A stretch of 64,000 nucleotides of DNA from Lutimaribacter_A marinistellae (GCF_042648365.1 NZ_JBHRXI010000010.1:682001-746000), one strand, 5' to 3'. Shown: positions 8,117 through 16,732, counted from the first letter of the stretch. Translations and numbers: made by a program. The notes: generated from the sequence alone by a model not told the origin.

Positions 8117-8764
8117 ATGCCCCGCGCATTTTCCAAACTCGCCTTTACACCTGCCGTGCGCTCACACCAGACGCGCATGGGCTCTGCCGCCACATATGAA
8201 AAGTTCATCTCTGGCGGCCCGGAACAGGGCCACGAAATCGGCCCGACGGAACTGGCCTTTATCGAAGAGCGCGATGGTTTCTATCAGGCCAGCGTATCGG
8301 AAACGGGGTGGCCCTATGTCCAGTACCGGGGCGGATCGGCCGGTTTCCTGCGGGTACTCGACGCCCGCACCATCGCTTATGACGATTTCTCCGGCAACCG
8401 GCAGTACATCTCGCGCGGCAACCTGGATGGGAATGACCGCGTCGCCCTGATCCTGATGGATTATGCAAACCGCCGTCGGCTCAAGATCCTCGGGCGCGTT
8501 CAGTTCACCGAAGGTGCACCGGGTGACGCGACCGCACAGGCACCCGTCGAACGCTCTGTCACGATCCATGTCGAGGCGCTCGACTGGAACTGCCCGCAAC
8601 ACATCACGCCTCGGTTCACCGCTGCCGAGCTTGCCCCGCAGCTTCATGAATTTGGCAAACAGATCGGTACACTCGAGACCGAGAACAAGCGCCTTCGCCA
8701 AGAACTGGCAAAGGCCCGCGAGGCGGCCGCGCCCTATGCGCGGGGCAACCGCCCGCTTCTTTGA
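8117..8764 (+). CDS. Pyridoxamine 5'-phosphate oxidase-like FMN-binding protein
   Basis: A 215-residue protein with the split-barrel flavin-reductase/PNPOx fold. Typical segments are ELAFIEERDGFYQASVSETG, WPYVQYRGGSAGFLRVLD, IAYDDFSGNRQYISRGNL and RVALILMDYANRRRLKILGR. The chosen start (ATG 8117) follows the previous stop by 10 bases; the longer frame overlaps that gene. The C-terminus ends in a short coiled coil (GKQIGTLETENKRLRQELAK). Members of this family usually bind FMN or F420-like cofactors and reduce or oxidise small substrates; the substrate here is unknown. It is co-transcribed with the SnoaL-like gene, hinting at a shared redox detoxification role. Confidence 0.85.
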   Translation: MPRAFSKLAFTPAVRSHQTRMGSAATYEKFISGGPEQGHEIGPTELAFIEERDGFYQASVSETGWPYVQYRGGSAGFLRVLDARTIAYDDFSGNRQYISRGNLDGNDRVALILMDYANRRRLKILGRVQFTEGAPGDATAQAPVERSVTIHVEALDWNCPQHITPRFTAAELAPQLHEFGKQIGTLETENKRLRQELAKAREAAAPYARGNRPLL

Positions 8765-8784
8765 CGCGAAACAGGATTTTTCAG

Positions 8785-8958
8785 ATGACCCAACAGCTTT
8801 TCAACACCGCCGCCGCCGTCATTGCCGCTGCCGTTCTGGCCGCCATCGCGCTGGCCATCGGCTTTGCCGCTGCCCCGACCGCTGTCCGCGCGGGTCCGGC
8901 CACGACATCGTCGCAAGTCGAAACACTGGCGCGCCTGGTCGAGGAACGGGCTTATTGA
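8785..8958 (+). CDS. 57-residue single-pass membrane protein
   Basis: Starts at the ATG at 8785, 20 bases after the preceding stop, with AGGA upstream. The protein is MTQQLFNTAAAVIAAAVLAA followed by IALAIGFAAAPTAVRAGPAT, so residues 9-34 form one transmembrane helix or uncleaved signal, and a short polar tail ends in VETLARLVEERAY. No family is recognised. It closes the four-gene operon and is followed by strong hairpins (8972-9035). Confidence 0.55.
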   Translation: MTQQLFNTAAAVIAAAVLAAIALAIGFAAAPTAVRAGPATTSSQVETLARLVEERAY

Positions 8959-8971
8959 GACCGGGCCGACA

Positions 8972-9035
8972 CCCCGCAGGTTGGGACGTTGCGGGGCCGA
9001 CAGGGCGCAGCCGGGTTACGTCGCGGCTGCGCCCT
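8972..9035. terminator. Two hairpins between convergent genes
   Basis: CCCCGCA (8972-8978) pairs with TGCGGGG (8990-8996). AGGGCGCAGCC (9002-9012) pairs perfectly over 11 bases with GGCTGCGCCCT (9025-9035). They lie between the small operon ending at 8958 and the convergent TetR gene ending at 9041 and probably terminate both; neither has a T-run. Confidence 0.6.
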
Positions 9036-9040
9036 CGACA

Positions 9041-9688
9041 TCACCGCTTGTCCGCAGCGATCATCGCCTCGATCCCGGCAGCGCAATATTCCACCAGCAA
9101 CTCGACCTGTGCCGCATCCGCGCCGGGACTCAGCGCCTGAACCCGCCACCCGGTATTGAGAAAGGCGAGCATGGCGGCGACCGAATAGACCTGCCCGGTT
9201 GCCAATAGCTGCGCATCGGCGTCGGGATAGAGCGCGGCGATCTCGGCGATGAATCTCTGTGCGGTGGGGTCGAAACACTCGGCCGCGATCTCGCGCCACC
9301 GCACATCGGCAGACACATGCGCCACCAGCCGGCCATAGGCCAACCAGTGCGCCCCGCCTTCCTGCGCCAGCGTGACATAAGGTCGGATGAAACAATCCAG
9401 GACCCCGCGCAACGAAGGCCGCCCCTGCGCCTTCAACGCTTCCAGCCCTTCGATCCGGATGCGGGCAAGCTCATCCGCGCGACGGGCGACAGTCTTGTGA
9501 AACAGCTCCTCCTTACCGCCGCCATGGTGATGGACAAGGCCCACCTGTACACCCGCCATTGCCGCGATATCCCGAATCGACGCCCCTTCGAATCCCCGCT
9601 CGGCAAAGACCATCTCGGCCGCGTCCAATATCCGGGCCCGTGTCTCCAGCGACCGTGCCGACGGGGCCCGTTTCCGTTGCTTTTCCAT
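9041..9688 (-). CDS. TetR/AcrR-family transcriptional regulator
   Basis: A TetR protein of 215 residues from the ATG at 9688 (MEKQRKRAPSARSLETRARI). That start has GGAGAAG upstream; a longer frame to 9733 would place the first codons inside a palindromic operator and is rejected. The HTH reads AERGFEGASIRDIAAMAGVQ then VGLVHHHGGGKEELF. The recognition helix is unusual in having VHHHGGGKEEL where YHYFxxKxxL is common. The rest is a ligand domain of the YbiH/CecR-like type. It is divergent from the flavin monooxygenase operon at 9767 and is its likely repressor. Confidence 0.88.
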   Translation of the reverse strand: MEKQRKRAPSARSLETRARILDAAEMVFAERGFEGASIRDIAAMAGVQVGLVHHHGGGKEELFHKTVARRADELARIRIEGLEALKAQGRPSLRGVLDCFIRPYVTLAQEGGAHWLAYGRLVAHVSADVRWREIAAECFDPTAQRFIAEIAALYPDADAQLLATGQVYSVAAMLAFLNTGWRVQALSPGADAAQVELLVEYCAAGIEAMIAADKR

Positions 9689-9725
9689 GGCTTCTCCGAG
9701 TTCGACGAATCCATCTTGCCTTATT

Positions 9726-9741
9726 TTGAACATTCGTTCAA
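9726..9741. promoter_or_regulatory. Operator palindrome between TetR and monooxygenase operon
   Basis: TTGAACATTCGTTCAA has perfect 6-bp arms (TTGAAC/GTTCAA) around ATTC. It lies 25 bases before the monooxygenase ATG and 38 bases before the chosen TetR start. This form, TTGAAC-N4-GTTCAA, is common for TetR regulators. Binding is inferred. Confidence 0.65.
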
Positions 9742-9766
9742 TCTAAGCGCCGAACAGGGAGGTTAC

Positions 9767-11083
9767 ATGACGGAAACGCGCAACGCATTTGCCCTGATCG
9801 GGGCAGGTCCGATGGGGCTTGCCGCGGCAAAGGTGCTCAAGGAACAAGGCATCCCCTTCGAGGGGTTCGAACTGCATTCCGATGTTGGCGGCCTGTGGGA
9901 CATCGATGCGCCACGTTCCACGATGTACGAATCCGCGCATCTCATCTCGTCCAAGAAGATGACGGAATTCGCCGATTTCCCGATGCGGGACGACGTGGCC
10001 GAATACCCATCGCACCGCGAGATGCGGCAGTACTTCCGGGATTTCGCGGATCATTTCGGCCTGCGCGACCATTATCGTTTCGGCACCGAGGTCACCCGAC
10101 TGGACCCCCTCGGCGGCAGTGGCGATGGATGGCGGGTCACATGGCGCGACGACGATGGCGAGCATAGCGGCGAATATGCCGGTGTGTTGATCGCCAACGG
10201 CACCCTTTCAGAGCCGAACATGCCCAGTTTCGAAGGCACGTTCGACGGCGAACTTATCCATGCCTGCCAATACCGCGATCCACGGCAGTTCGACGGCAAG
10301 CGAGTGCTGGTCGTAGGTGCCGGAAATTCGGGCTGCGATATCGCGGTGGACGCGATCCACCATGCCGAGTGCTGCGATCTGTCCATGCGGCGGGGCTATT
10401 ACTTCGTGCCGAAATACGTCTTCGGAAAACCCGCCGACACGATGGGCGGCGCCATCCGCCTGCCGATGTGGCTGAAACGCCGTGTCGACAGCCTGATCCT
10501 CGGCTGGTTCGTCGGCGACCCGCAGAAATACGGGTTCCCCAAACCCGACTACCAGCTTTACGAAAGCCATCCGGTCGTGAACTCGCTGGTTCTCTACCAC
10601 GCAGGTCACGGCGATATAAGGATCCGGCCGGATATCGCACGGTTCGACGGCAAGACCGTCCATTTCAAGGATGGTTCCTCGGCCGAATATGACCTCGTGC
10701 TGACCGCCACGGGCTACAAGCTGCACTATCCGTTCATCGACCCCGCCCTTCTCAACTGGCAGGGCGATGCACCGCATCTCTACCTCAACGCGATGCACCC
10801 CCAGCGCGACGACCTGTTCGTGCTGGGAATGGTAGAGGCGACGGGCCTTGGCTGGCAGGGCCGGCACGAACAGGCCGAAATGGTCGCCCGCTATATCAAG
10901 GGCCTGCAACAAGGCGATCCGGCCGCCGAAACGCTCAAGGCGGAAAAGGCCAAGGAGTTCGAACGCGCCACTGGCGGCATGAACTACCTGAAGCTCGCGC
11001 GGATGGCCTATTACGTCGACAAGGCGACCTATCGCAAGGCGGTGACAGGCTGGATCAGACGGCTCAAGGGCGCGGCGGCATGA
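9767..11083 (+). CDS. Flavin-containing monooxygenase
   Basis: A 438-residue class B flavoprotein monooxygenase. The start is the ATG at 9767 after GGGAGG; the track-length frame from 9317 lies over the divergent regulator. Residues about 8-24 carry the FAD motif ALIGAGPMGLAAAKVL. A second Rossmann motif, VLVVGAGNSGCDIAVDA, binds NADPH. Between them FDGELIHACQY matches the FMO/BVMO fingerprint FxGxxxHxxxY exactly in spacing. Such enzymes insert oxygen into N, S or ketone substrates using NADPH and O2. It leads a four-gene operon with a transporter, an epimerase-like enzyme and an SDR, joined by ATGA overlaps. The substrate is unknown. Confidence 0.9.
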   Translation: MTETRNAFALIGAGPMGLAAAKVLKEQGIPFEGFELHSDVGGLWDIDAPRSTMYESAHLISSKKMTEFADFPMRDDVAEYPSHREMRQYFRDFADHFGLRDHYRFGTEVTRLDPLGGSGDGWRVTWRDDDGEHSGEYAGVLIANGTLSEPNMPSFEGTFDGELIHACQYRDPRQFDGKRVLVVGAGNSGCDIAVDAIHHAECCDLSMRRGYYFVPKYVFGKPADTMGGAIRLPMWLKRRVDSLILGWFVGDPQKYGFPKPDYQLYESHPVVNSLVLYHAGHGDIRIRPDIARFDGKTVHFKDGSSAEYDLVLTATGYKLHYPFIDPALLNWQGDAPHLYLNAMHPQRDDLFVLGMVEATGLGWQGRHEQAEMVARYIKGLQQGDPAAETLKAEKAKEFERATGGMNYLKLARMAYYVDKATYRKAVTGWIRRLKGAAA

Positions 11084-11982
11084 GCGGCATCGACGAGATC
11101 ACGCTCAACTTCTCGCCCGGGTCGCTGACCCTTCTCAACGCGATCCTCGCGGTGGTCATGTTCTCGATTGCCATCGACCTGCTGCCCGAGGATTTCCGCC
11201 GCCTGCGCCGCGCACCGAAACCTCTGATCGTTGGGCTGGTGTCGCAATTCGTTCTACTGCCTGTTCTGACCTTCGGCCTGGTCCTTTTGACGACGCCGCG
11301 CCCGTCGATTGCCCTGGGTCTTATCCTTGTTGCGGCCTGCCCGGGCGGCAACATCTCGAACTTCATCACGCATCGCGCGGGGGGAAATGCCGCGCTGTCC
11401 GTGTCCATGACCGCCTTTGCAACGGTCGGCGCGATCCTGATGACCCCGTTCAACATCGCGCTTTGGGGCGGTCTGTACGAACCGACCCGCGCCATCCTTC
11501 AACGGACCGAGATCGACCCCGTCCAGATCGCGATAACCGTGGGCCTCATGCTGATCTTGCCGCTGATCCTTGGCGTGACGCTCAACCACCACCGTCCTGA
11601 CCTGACGAAACGCCTGCGCCGACCCCTGCAATGGGTCTCGATGGCGATCTTCATCGCCTTCATCGTGCTCGCACTTGTCGCGAACTGGGGCTTCTTCCTG
11701 GGCTATGCGGGTATGGTGGCCGGGCTGGTCGTCCTGCACAACGCGCTGGCCCTGGGCGGCGGCTGGACCATCGCCAGCCTTGCACGTCTTTCCCCCTTCA
11801 ACCGCCGCGCCATCACGATCGAAACGGGTATCCAGAATTCGGGCCTCGGCCTCGTGCTGATCTTCGCCTTTTTCGGGGGCCTCGGCGGCATGGCCGTCGT
11901 TGCGGCCTTCTGGGGCATCTGGCACGCGATATCGGGCCTCGCCCTTGCCTCCCTCATGTCCCGGACGGAGGCCGCGCGATGA
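11080..11982 (+). CDS. Bile acid:sodium symporter (SBF/BASS) family transporter
   Basis: A 300-residue polytopic membrane protein with about nine hydrophobic segments. Family features include VMFSIAIDLLPEDFRRL, LILVAACPGGNISNFITHRA (the conserved CPGGxxSN crossover) and a second crossover-like ETGIQNSGLGLVLIFAFFGG. These transporters import organic anions with sodium. The start overlaps the monooxygenase stop (ATGA) and its own stop overlaps the next gene, so the transporter and enzymes are made together. The most economical reading is uptake of an organic acid followed by oxygenation and dehydrogenation. The actual substrate cannot be read from sequence. Confidence 0.9.
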   Translation: MSGIDEITLNFSPGSLTLLNAILAVVMFSIAIDLLPEDFRRLRRAPKPLIVGLVSQFVLLPVLTFGLVLLTTPRPSIALGLILVAACPGGNISNFITHRAGGNAALSVSMTAFATVGAILMTPFNIALWGGLYEPTRAILQRTEIDPVQIAITVGLMLILPLILGVTLNHHRPDLTKRLRRPLQWVSMAIFIAFIVLALVANWGFFLGYAGMVAGLVVLHNALALGGGWTIASLARLSPFNRRAITIETGIQNSGLGLVLIFAFFGGLGGMAVVAAFWGIWHAISGLALASLMSRTEAAR

Positions 11983-12908
11983 CCCGGATCCTGATCACCG
12001 GGGCCGCGGGGATGGTTGGGCGCGCCCTGCTCGACGAACTTCAGCAGGGGGTCATAGCCACCGACCTTGCCCGCCCCGACACCCTGCCCGAGGGCGTGCG
12101 GTTCGAACGTATGGACGTGACGACCGACGATCCCGGCCGCGTTATCGCCGAAACCCGGCCCGATGTGATCGTGCACCTCGCCTCAATCGTGACCCCGCCC
12201 AAGGGAACGGGCCGCGACTTTGCCCATGCCGTCGATGTCGAAGGCACGCGCAAGGTGATCGACGCCGCGATCGCCTGCGGCGTGCGCCGTCTTGTGGTTA
12301 CCTCTTCCGGCGCGGCCTACGGGTATCACGCCGACAATCCCGTTCCGTTGTTCGAGACTGACACACTGCGCGGCAATCCCGAGTTTCCCTATTCCGACCA
12401 CAAGCGGAAGGTCGAGGAGATGCTGGCAAAGGCCAGACACGACCACCCCGCGCTGGAACAGGTCGTGCTGCGCGTGGGAACCGTGCTGGGCGCAGGCAGC
12501 GAGAACCAGATCACCGCGCTTTTTCACAAACCGCGCCTGCTGGCCGTGCAAGGAAGCGAAAGCCCCTTCGTCTTCATCTGGACCCGTGACCTTGCCCGCA
12601 TCCTCGCACGTGCCGCGACGGATGGACCGCCGGGTGTCTACAATGTCGCGGGCGATGGCGCGATGGGCGTCACCGACCTTGCCCGTGCACTCGGCAAACC
12701 GGTTCTGCGTCTGCCGGCCTGGGTGCTGAAAACCGCTCTCGGCATCGCGCGGCCGCTGGGCCTGTCGCGCTATGGCCCCGAGCAGGTGCGCTTTCTGCAA
12801 TACCGCCCGGTCCTTGCGAATGACGCGCTGAAATCGGAATTCGGCTATACCCCCGAGAAAACCAGTTTCGAGACCTTCGACTTCTGGAGAAAGCAGGCAG
12901 GATTATGA
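11979..12908 (+). CDS. NAD-dependent epimerase/dehydratase family protein
   Basis: A 309-residue extended SDR. The N-terminal nucleotide motif is ILITGAAGMVGRALLDEL and the acidic cofactor-contact region follows. VVTSSGAAYGYHADNPVP supplies the conserved Ser, and FPYSDHKRKVEEM carries YxxxK (Tyr in YSDHK). The start at 11979 overlaps the transporter stop (ATGA), and the stop overlaps the SDR gene start. Members act on nucleotide sugars but also on many other hydroxy or keto compounds. Because no sugar biosynthesis genes are nearby, a catabolic dehydrogenase role in this operon is more likely. Confidence 0.85.
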   Translation: MTRILITGAAGMVGRALLDELQQGVIATDLARPDTLPEGVRFERMDVTTDDPGRVIAETRPDVIVHLASIVTPPKGTGRDFAHAVDVEGTRKVIDAAIACGVRRLVVTSSGAAYGYHADNPVPLFETDTLRGNPEFPYSDHKRKVEEMLAKARHDHPALEQVVLRVGTVLGAGSENQITALFHKPRLLAVQGSESPFVFIWTRDLARILARAATDGPPGVYNVAGDGAMGVTDLARALGKPVLRLPAWVLKTALGIARPLGLSRYGPEQVRFLQYRPVLANDALKSEFGYTPEKTSFETFDFWRKQAGL

Positions 12909-13663
12909 AAACAGCCGTGATTTCCGGCGGCGCCGGAGGGCTGGGACGCGCCCTGTCGACCGCATTGCAGGCCCGCGACTGGCGCGTGGTGCTGATCGAT
13001 CTCGATATCTCGGGCCTTGAGCAGAGCGAGACGCAGATCGCCATGGCATGCGACCTCACCCGGCCCGACGCCCTGCGCGCAACGGCTGACCAGATCATGG
13101 AACGTTGCGACAGTATCGATATGGTCATCTACAATGCAGGCATCACCCATATCGGCGGTTTTGACCACAGCGATGACGACAGCCATCGCAAGGTCTTTGA
13201 GATCAATTATTTCGCCGCTGTCGCCATGGCCCGCGCCTTCCTGCCCGCCATACGCCAGGCACAGGGAACACACTTGGCGATCTCCTCGGTGGCCGGGTTC
13301 ACGCCGCTGTTCCACCGGACGGCCTATGCCGCGTCGAAACATGCGCTCGAGGGGTTCTTCAAATCGCTCCGGTCCGAGGAACGGCCTCATGGCGTACGCG
13401 TTCATATCGCCGCGCCCTCCTTCGTGGCGACCAATATCGGCAATGACCAGCGCCAAGCCGATGGCACCGCGCGGCCCGGTTCGGCGACCGACGGGGTGGA
13501 TTACATGACGCCCAAGGATGCCGTGGACGAGATCCTGCGCGGCGTCGACCGAAACCGTTCGATGATTCCGGTGGGCCGCATCGCCCGCGCGGCATGGTGG
13601 GTCAACCGTTTGTCACCCGACCTCTACCAGCGCCTGATGGAACGCAAGATCGACGGCCACTAG
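12905..13663 (+). CDS. Short-chain dehydrogenase/reductase
   Basis: A 252-residue classical SDR. Cofactor motif VISGGAGGLGRALSTAL is at the N-terminus, IYNAGITHIGG gives the NAG motif, and the catalytic set is SSVAGFTPLFHRTAYAASKH, with Ser, Tyr and Lys in YAASK. The start overlaps the preceding stop. It ends four bases into the convergent hemF stop region, leaving no room for a terminator. It probably oxidises a hydroxyl on the product of the monooxygenase pathway. Specificity is unknown. Confidence 0.88.
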   Translation: MKTAVISGGAGGLGRALSTALQARDWRVVLIDLDISGLEQSETQIAMACDLTRPDALRATADQIMERCDSIDMVIYNAGITHIGGFDHSDDDSHRKVFEINYFAAVAMARAFLPAIRQAQGTHLAISSVAGFTPLFHRTAYAASKHALEGFFKSLRSEERPHGVRVHIAAPSFVATNIGNDQRQADGTARPGSATDGVDYMTPKDAVDEILRGVDRNRSMIPVGRIARAAWWVNRLSPDLYQRLMERKIDGH

Positions 13664-14553
13664 ACCCATTTCGCCAACGGCGGCAGGCTCATCAGGACGG
13701 CATTGGCATCATGCCCCGTGGCAAGGCCGAACTTCGTGCCCCGGTCATAGACAAGGTTGTATTCCGCGTAGAGCCCGCGATGGATCAACTGCGTGTCCTT
13801 GTCGGCGTCCGAAAACCCCTGCCCGCGGCGCCGTTCCACCAAAGTCACGAAGGCAGGCAGGAACGCCCGCCCGATATCCTGCGTCAGCGCGAAATCGGCC
13901 TCCCACTCCCCGGTGCAGTAATCATCCATGAAGATACCGCCAACTCCACGCGCGCGCTTGCGGTGCGGGATATAGAAATATTCGTCCGCCCATTCTTTGA
14001 GCCGCGGGTAATGCGCTGCGCCATGTGGGTCCAGATGCGCCTTTTGCGTGTCGTGGAAATGCGCCGTGTCCTCGTCATACTCGATGCAGGGGTTCAGGTC
14101 CGAACCGCCACCGAACCACCATGCATGGGGCGTCCAGAACATGCGCGTGTTCATGTGCACCGCCGGGACATGCGGGTTGCGCATATGCGCGACCAAACTG
14201 ATCCCGCTCGCCCAGAATCTCGGATCATCGGCCATTCCGGGGATACCCTTGCGCGCCGCCATCGCCGCCTGCGCCTGCTCGCCCAAAGAACCATAGACGG
14301 TCGAGACGTTCACGCCGACCTTTTCAAAGACGCGGCCACCACGCATCACCGACATCAATCCGCCACCGGCATCGCCGCCATCGGGCGCATCGCGCCGCGT
14401 CTCGGTTACATCGAACCGGCCCGGCGGCAGTTCCGCGAAGGGCCCGGTGGCATGGCTGTCCTCCAGCGCCTCGAATGCGGCAACGATCTCGTCACGAAGT
14501 TGCCGAAACCAGGCCGACGCTCTTGCTTTCTCGGCCGCCAGCGTATCGCTCAT
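13660..14553 (-). CDS. hemF: Oxygen-dependent coproporphyrinogen III oxidase
   Basis: A 297-residue enzyme that converts coproporphyrinogen III to protoporphyrinogen IX by oxidative decarboxylation of two propionates. Conserved segments are FEKVGVNVSTVYGSL, HMRNPHVPAVHMNTRMF, WFGGGSDLNPCIEYDEDTAH, FHDTQKAHLDPHG, EYFYIPHRKRARGVGGIFMD and EYNLVYDRGTKFGL. The start is the ATG at 14553 (MSDTLAAEKA); the longer frame adds an unrelated Arg-rich leader. It is a housekeeping cytosolic enzyme, convergent with the SDR operon; an SDR gene lies upstream on the same strand. Confidence 0.96.
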   Translation of the reverse strand: MSDTLAAEKARASAWFRQLRDEIVAAFEALEDSHATGPFAELPPGRFDVTETRRDAPDGGDAGGGLMSVMRGGRVFEKVGVNVSTVYGSLGEQAQAAMAARKGIPGMADDPRFWASGISLVAHMRNPHVPAVHMNTRMFWTPHAWWFGGGSDLNPCIEYDEDTAHFHDTQKAHLDPHGAAHYPRLKEWADEYFYIPHRKRARGVGGIFMDDYCTGEWEADFALTQDIGRAFLPAFVTLVERRRGQGFSDADKDTQLIHRGLYAEYNLVYDRGTKFGLATGHDANAVLMSLPPLAKWV

Positions 14554-14569
14554 TCTACTCTTCCTTCGA

Positions 14570-15370
14570 TCAATGGGCCGGGGCCGCGACCGGATCGAGC
14601 AGCGTGCGCCCGCCATCCAGCGTCAGGATCTGCCCGGTCATGAAGCCCGCCGCGTCCGAGGCAAGAAATTGCGCCGTATCGGCCAGCTCGCCCGGCGCCG
14701 CGATCCGGGCCAGTGGAGTGTGGTTTTCGATATCCTCGCGATAATCGCGGTTGTCGCGCAGGGTCGATCGCAGCGATGCGCTCATCACCGACCCGAACGC
14801 GATGGAATTGACGCGGATGCGGCTCGGCGCCAGCGCCACCGCCAGCGACCGTGTCATCTGGTCCAGCGCGGCAGAGGAAACGGAATAGGCCATCAGGTCC
14901 GGGTGGGTCCGGCGCGCCGCGATAGAGGACAGGTTGATGATCGACCCCGCCGGCGACTCGCTTTCGGGGTCACGCTGCTTGATCATGCGTTTCGCTACCG
15001 CCTGGCTCAGCCGCAGCGCAGGCATCAGGTTCTGGTTGAGAAGCGATACGACGGAATCGTCATTGGCGTCCAGCGGGTCCGAGATCATCACCTGCCGCGC
15101 GCCGTTCACGAGGATATCGACCTGGTCGAACGCGTCGATCGTGGCGGATAGCAGGTTGGCCACCGTCAGCTTCTCGCGCAGGTCGCCCGCGAAATAGCGC
15201 ACGTTGCCCTCTTCGGCCTGCTTGCCCAGCTCTTCGACAAGGCGCGCCTCGTCCATATCGGCAAACATCACGTTCGCGCCGACCTCAAGGAACCGGCGCC
15301 CGATGGCAAGGCCGATCCCGTTTGCAGCACCGGTCACGATGGCGGTCTTTCCGGCGATGGAAAAGGACAT
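14570..15370 (-). CDS. Short-chain dehydrogenase/reductase
   Basis: A 266-residue SDR with TAIVTGAANGIGLAIGRRFL as cofactor motif, FADMDE as the acidic NAD-selecting turn, and VNGARQ where NNAG is usual. The catalytic residues sit in INLSSIAARRTHPDLMAYSV followed by SSAA: the Ser and Tyr are present, but the usual YxxxK reads YSVSS, so the canonical Lys is absent at that position. FMTGQILTLDGG gives the normal C-terminal motif. This altered active site deserves note. It lies 16 bases upstream of hemF on the same strand. Substrate unknown. Confidence 0.85.
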   Translation of the reverse strand: MSFSIAGKTAIVTGAANGIGLAIGRRFLEVGANVMFADMDEARLVEELGKQAEEGNVRYFAGDLREKLTVANLLSATIDAFDQVDILVNGARQVMISDPLDANDDSVVSLLNQNLMPALRLSQAVAKRMIKQRDPESESPAGSIINLSSIAARRTHPDLMAYSVSSAALDQMTRSLAVALAPSRIRVNSIAFGSVMSASLRSTLRDNRDYREDIENHTPLARIAAPGELADTAQFLASDAAGFMTGQILTLDGGRTLLDPVAAPAH

Positions 15371-15406
15371 GACGTTCCTCCAGGTTCTGGGGCAGGTTAA
15401 CGGGGA

Positions 15407-16378
15407 TCAGCGGCGGGGGCGAGAGGGTCTTGCCGCGTGCAAGATCTTGAAGCGATTGTCGCCACCGACTTCCTCTACCCTGGCAAACAGCGATTGCAAC
15501 TCAGCCTCGTAGGGCAGATGCCTGTTCGCAACCATCCAAAGCGCCCCGCCCGGGGCAAGACTGCGCGCGGCGGTCTGGATGAAACCCTGACCGATGCCCG
15601 GATCCGCAGCACGGCCCGCATGAAAGGGCGGGTTCATCACGACCGTGTTGGCCGGTTCATCCGACCGCCACGTGCAGGCATCGGCCCAATGGAATCGCGC
15701 CCGCGTGTCGGCCACGTTCAGCCGGGCACAGTCCAGCGCGACATGGTCGGCCTCGACCAGATCGACCCTCTCGACACCGGGTTTGCCCAGTATCTGCGCC
15801 GAAAGGTACCCCCACCCGGCCCCCAGATCGACGACATGGCGGCCCAGCCTGTCCGGCAACGCCTCCGACAACAGGGCCGAGGCCGGGTCAATTCCGTCGG
15901 CCGAGAACACGCCCGGCGCAAGGTGGAAGCCGGCGATCTCGAACGTTTCGGGCGCGATCCAGTCGGCAAAACTCTCCGCATCTGCCCGAAACCAGAAGAT
16001 CTTGCCATGCGCCTTGGATATCGGCCCTTCGACCGGCACGCGCTTGCGGATGTCCTTGAGCAGGCTGTCGATACCGTCGGTCTTGGCCCCGTCGACAACA
16101 ACCGTGCCGCCCCCGCGCGCCGCGCGTGCCACCAGGTCGCGGGCCCGCGCCTTTGCGCGCGGCAGGAACAGGACGACATCGCCCTGCGCCACCGCCATCT
16201 TGGGCGAACACTCCAGTCCCAGTGCGGCGAAGTGGTCGTGATGCGGCTTGAATGGCTGGACCACGCGAACCGGCCCGGTCAGCCCCGACAAGTCATGCTC
16301 GGGGGTCGGCAGCAAAACACTCACCGCACCGGGCAGGTCCAGCCCGGCATCGAGCGCAAGGGAAAGGCGTAGGGACAT
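15407..16378 (-). CDS. Class I SAM-dependent methyltransferase, RsmC-like
   Basis: A 323-residue protein shaped like the 16S rRNA guanine-N2 methyltransferase RsmC, with a degenerate N-terminal methyltransferase-like half and an active C-terminal half. The SAM motif is VVDLGAGWGYLSAQIL, the acidic motif is VDLVEADHVALDCARLNV, and the catalytic NPPFH occurs in NTVVMNPPFHAGRAADPGIG. RsmC/RlmG-type enzymes methylate a guanine in small or large subunit rRNA. Position-specific assignment is not certain. It lies in a minus-strand row with clpS upstream and an SDR downstream. Confidence 0.85.
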   Translation of the reverse strand: MSLRLSLALDAGLDLPGAVSVLLPTPEHDLSGLTGPVRVVQPFKPHHDHFAALGLECSPKMAVAQGDVVLFLPRAKARARDLVARAARGGGTVVVDGAKTDGIDSLLKDIRKRVPVEGPISKAHGKIFWFRADAESFADWIAPETFEIAGFHLAPGVFSADGIDPASALLSEALPDRLGRHVVDLGAGWGYLSAQILGKPGVERVDLVEADHVALDCARLNVADTRARFHWADACTWRSDEPANTVVMNPPFHAGRAADPGIGQGFIQTAARSLAPGGALWMVANRHLPYEAELQSLFARVEEVGGDNRFKILHAARPSRPRR

Positions 16379-16411
16379 GTTCGGAACGACCGGATCAGCG
16401 ACGCGCGCGCG

Positions 16412-16732
16412 TCACTCTTCCCGCTCCATCGTGCATTGCAGCGGGTGCTGGTGCCGACGAGCGAAATCCATCACCTGGCCCACCTTGGTCTCGGCGATCT
16501 CATGGCTGAACACACCCACCACGGCAACGCCCCGTTTGTGTACTGTCAGCATCACCTCGAAAGCCTGCGCATGGTTCATGCCAAAGAATCGTTCGAGCAC
16601 ATGCACGACAAATTCCATCGGCGTGTAATCGTCATTCAGCAAAAGAACCTTGTAGAGCGGCGGGCGCTTGGTCTTGGGCCGCGTTTCGACCAGGACCGAG
16701 GAATCCCCGTCGTCATCCGATTTGTCCGACAT
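16412..16732 (-). CDS. clpS: ATP-dependent Clp protease adaptor ClpS
   Basis: A 106-residue adaptor (113 if the upstream ATG at 16753 is used) that delivers N-end-rule substrates to ClpA-ClpP. After a variable acidic N-terminus come the family hallmarks: YKVLLLNDDYTPMEFVVHVL, ERFFGMNHAQAFEVMLTVHK and GVAVVGVFSHEIAETKVGQV. The NDDYTPMEFV segment lines the N-degron pocket. The usual clpA neighbour is not seen downstream within the window. Confidence 0.96.
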   Translation of the reverse strand: MSDKSDDDGDSSVLVETRPKTKRPPLYKVLLLNDDYTPMEFVVHVLERFFGMNHAQAFEVMLTVHKRGVAVVGVFSHEIAETKVGQVMDFARRHQHPLQCTMEREE

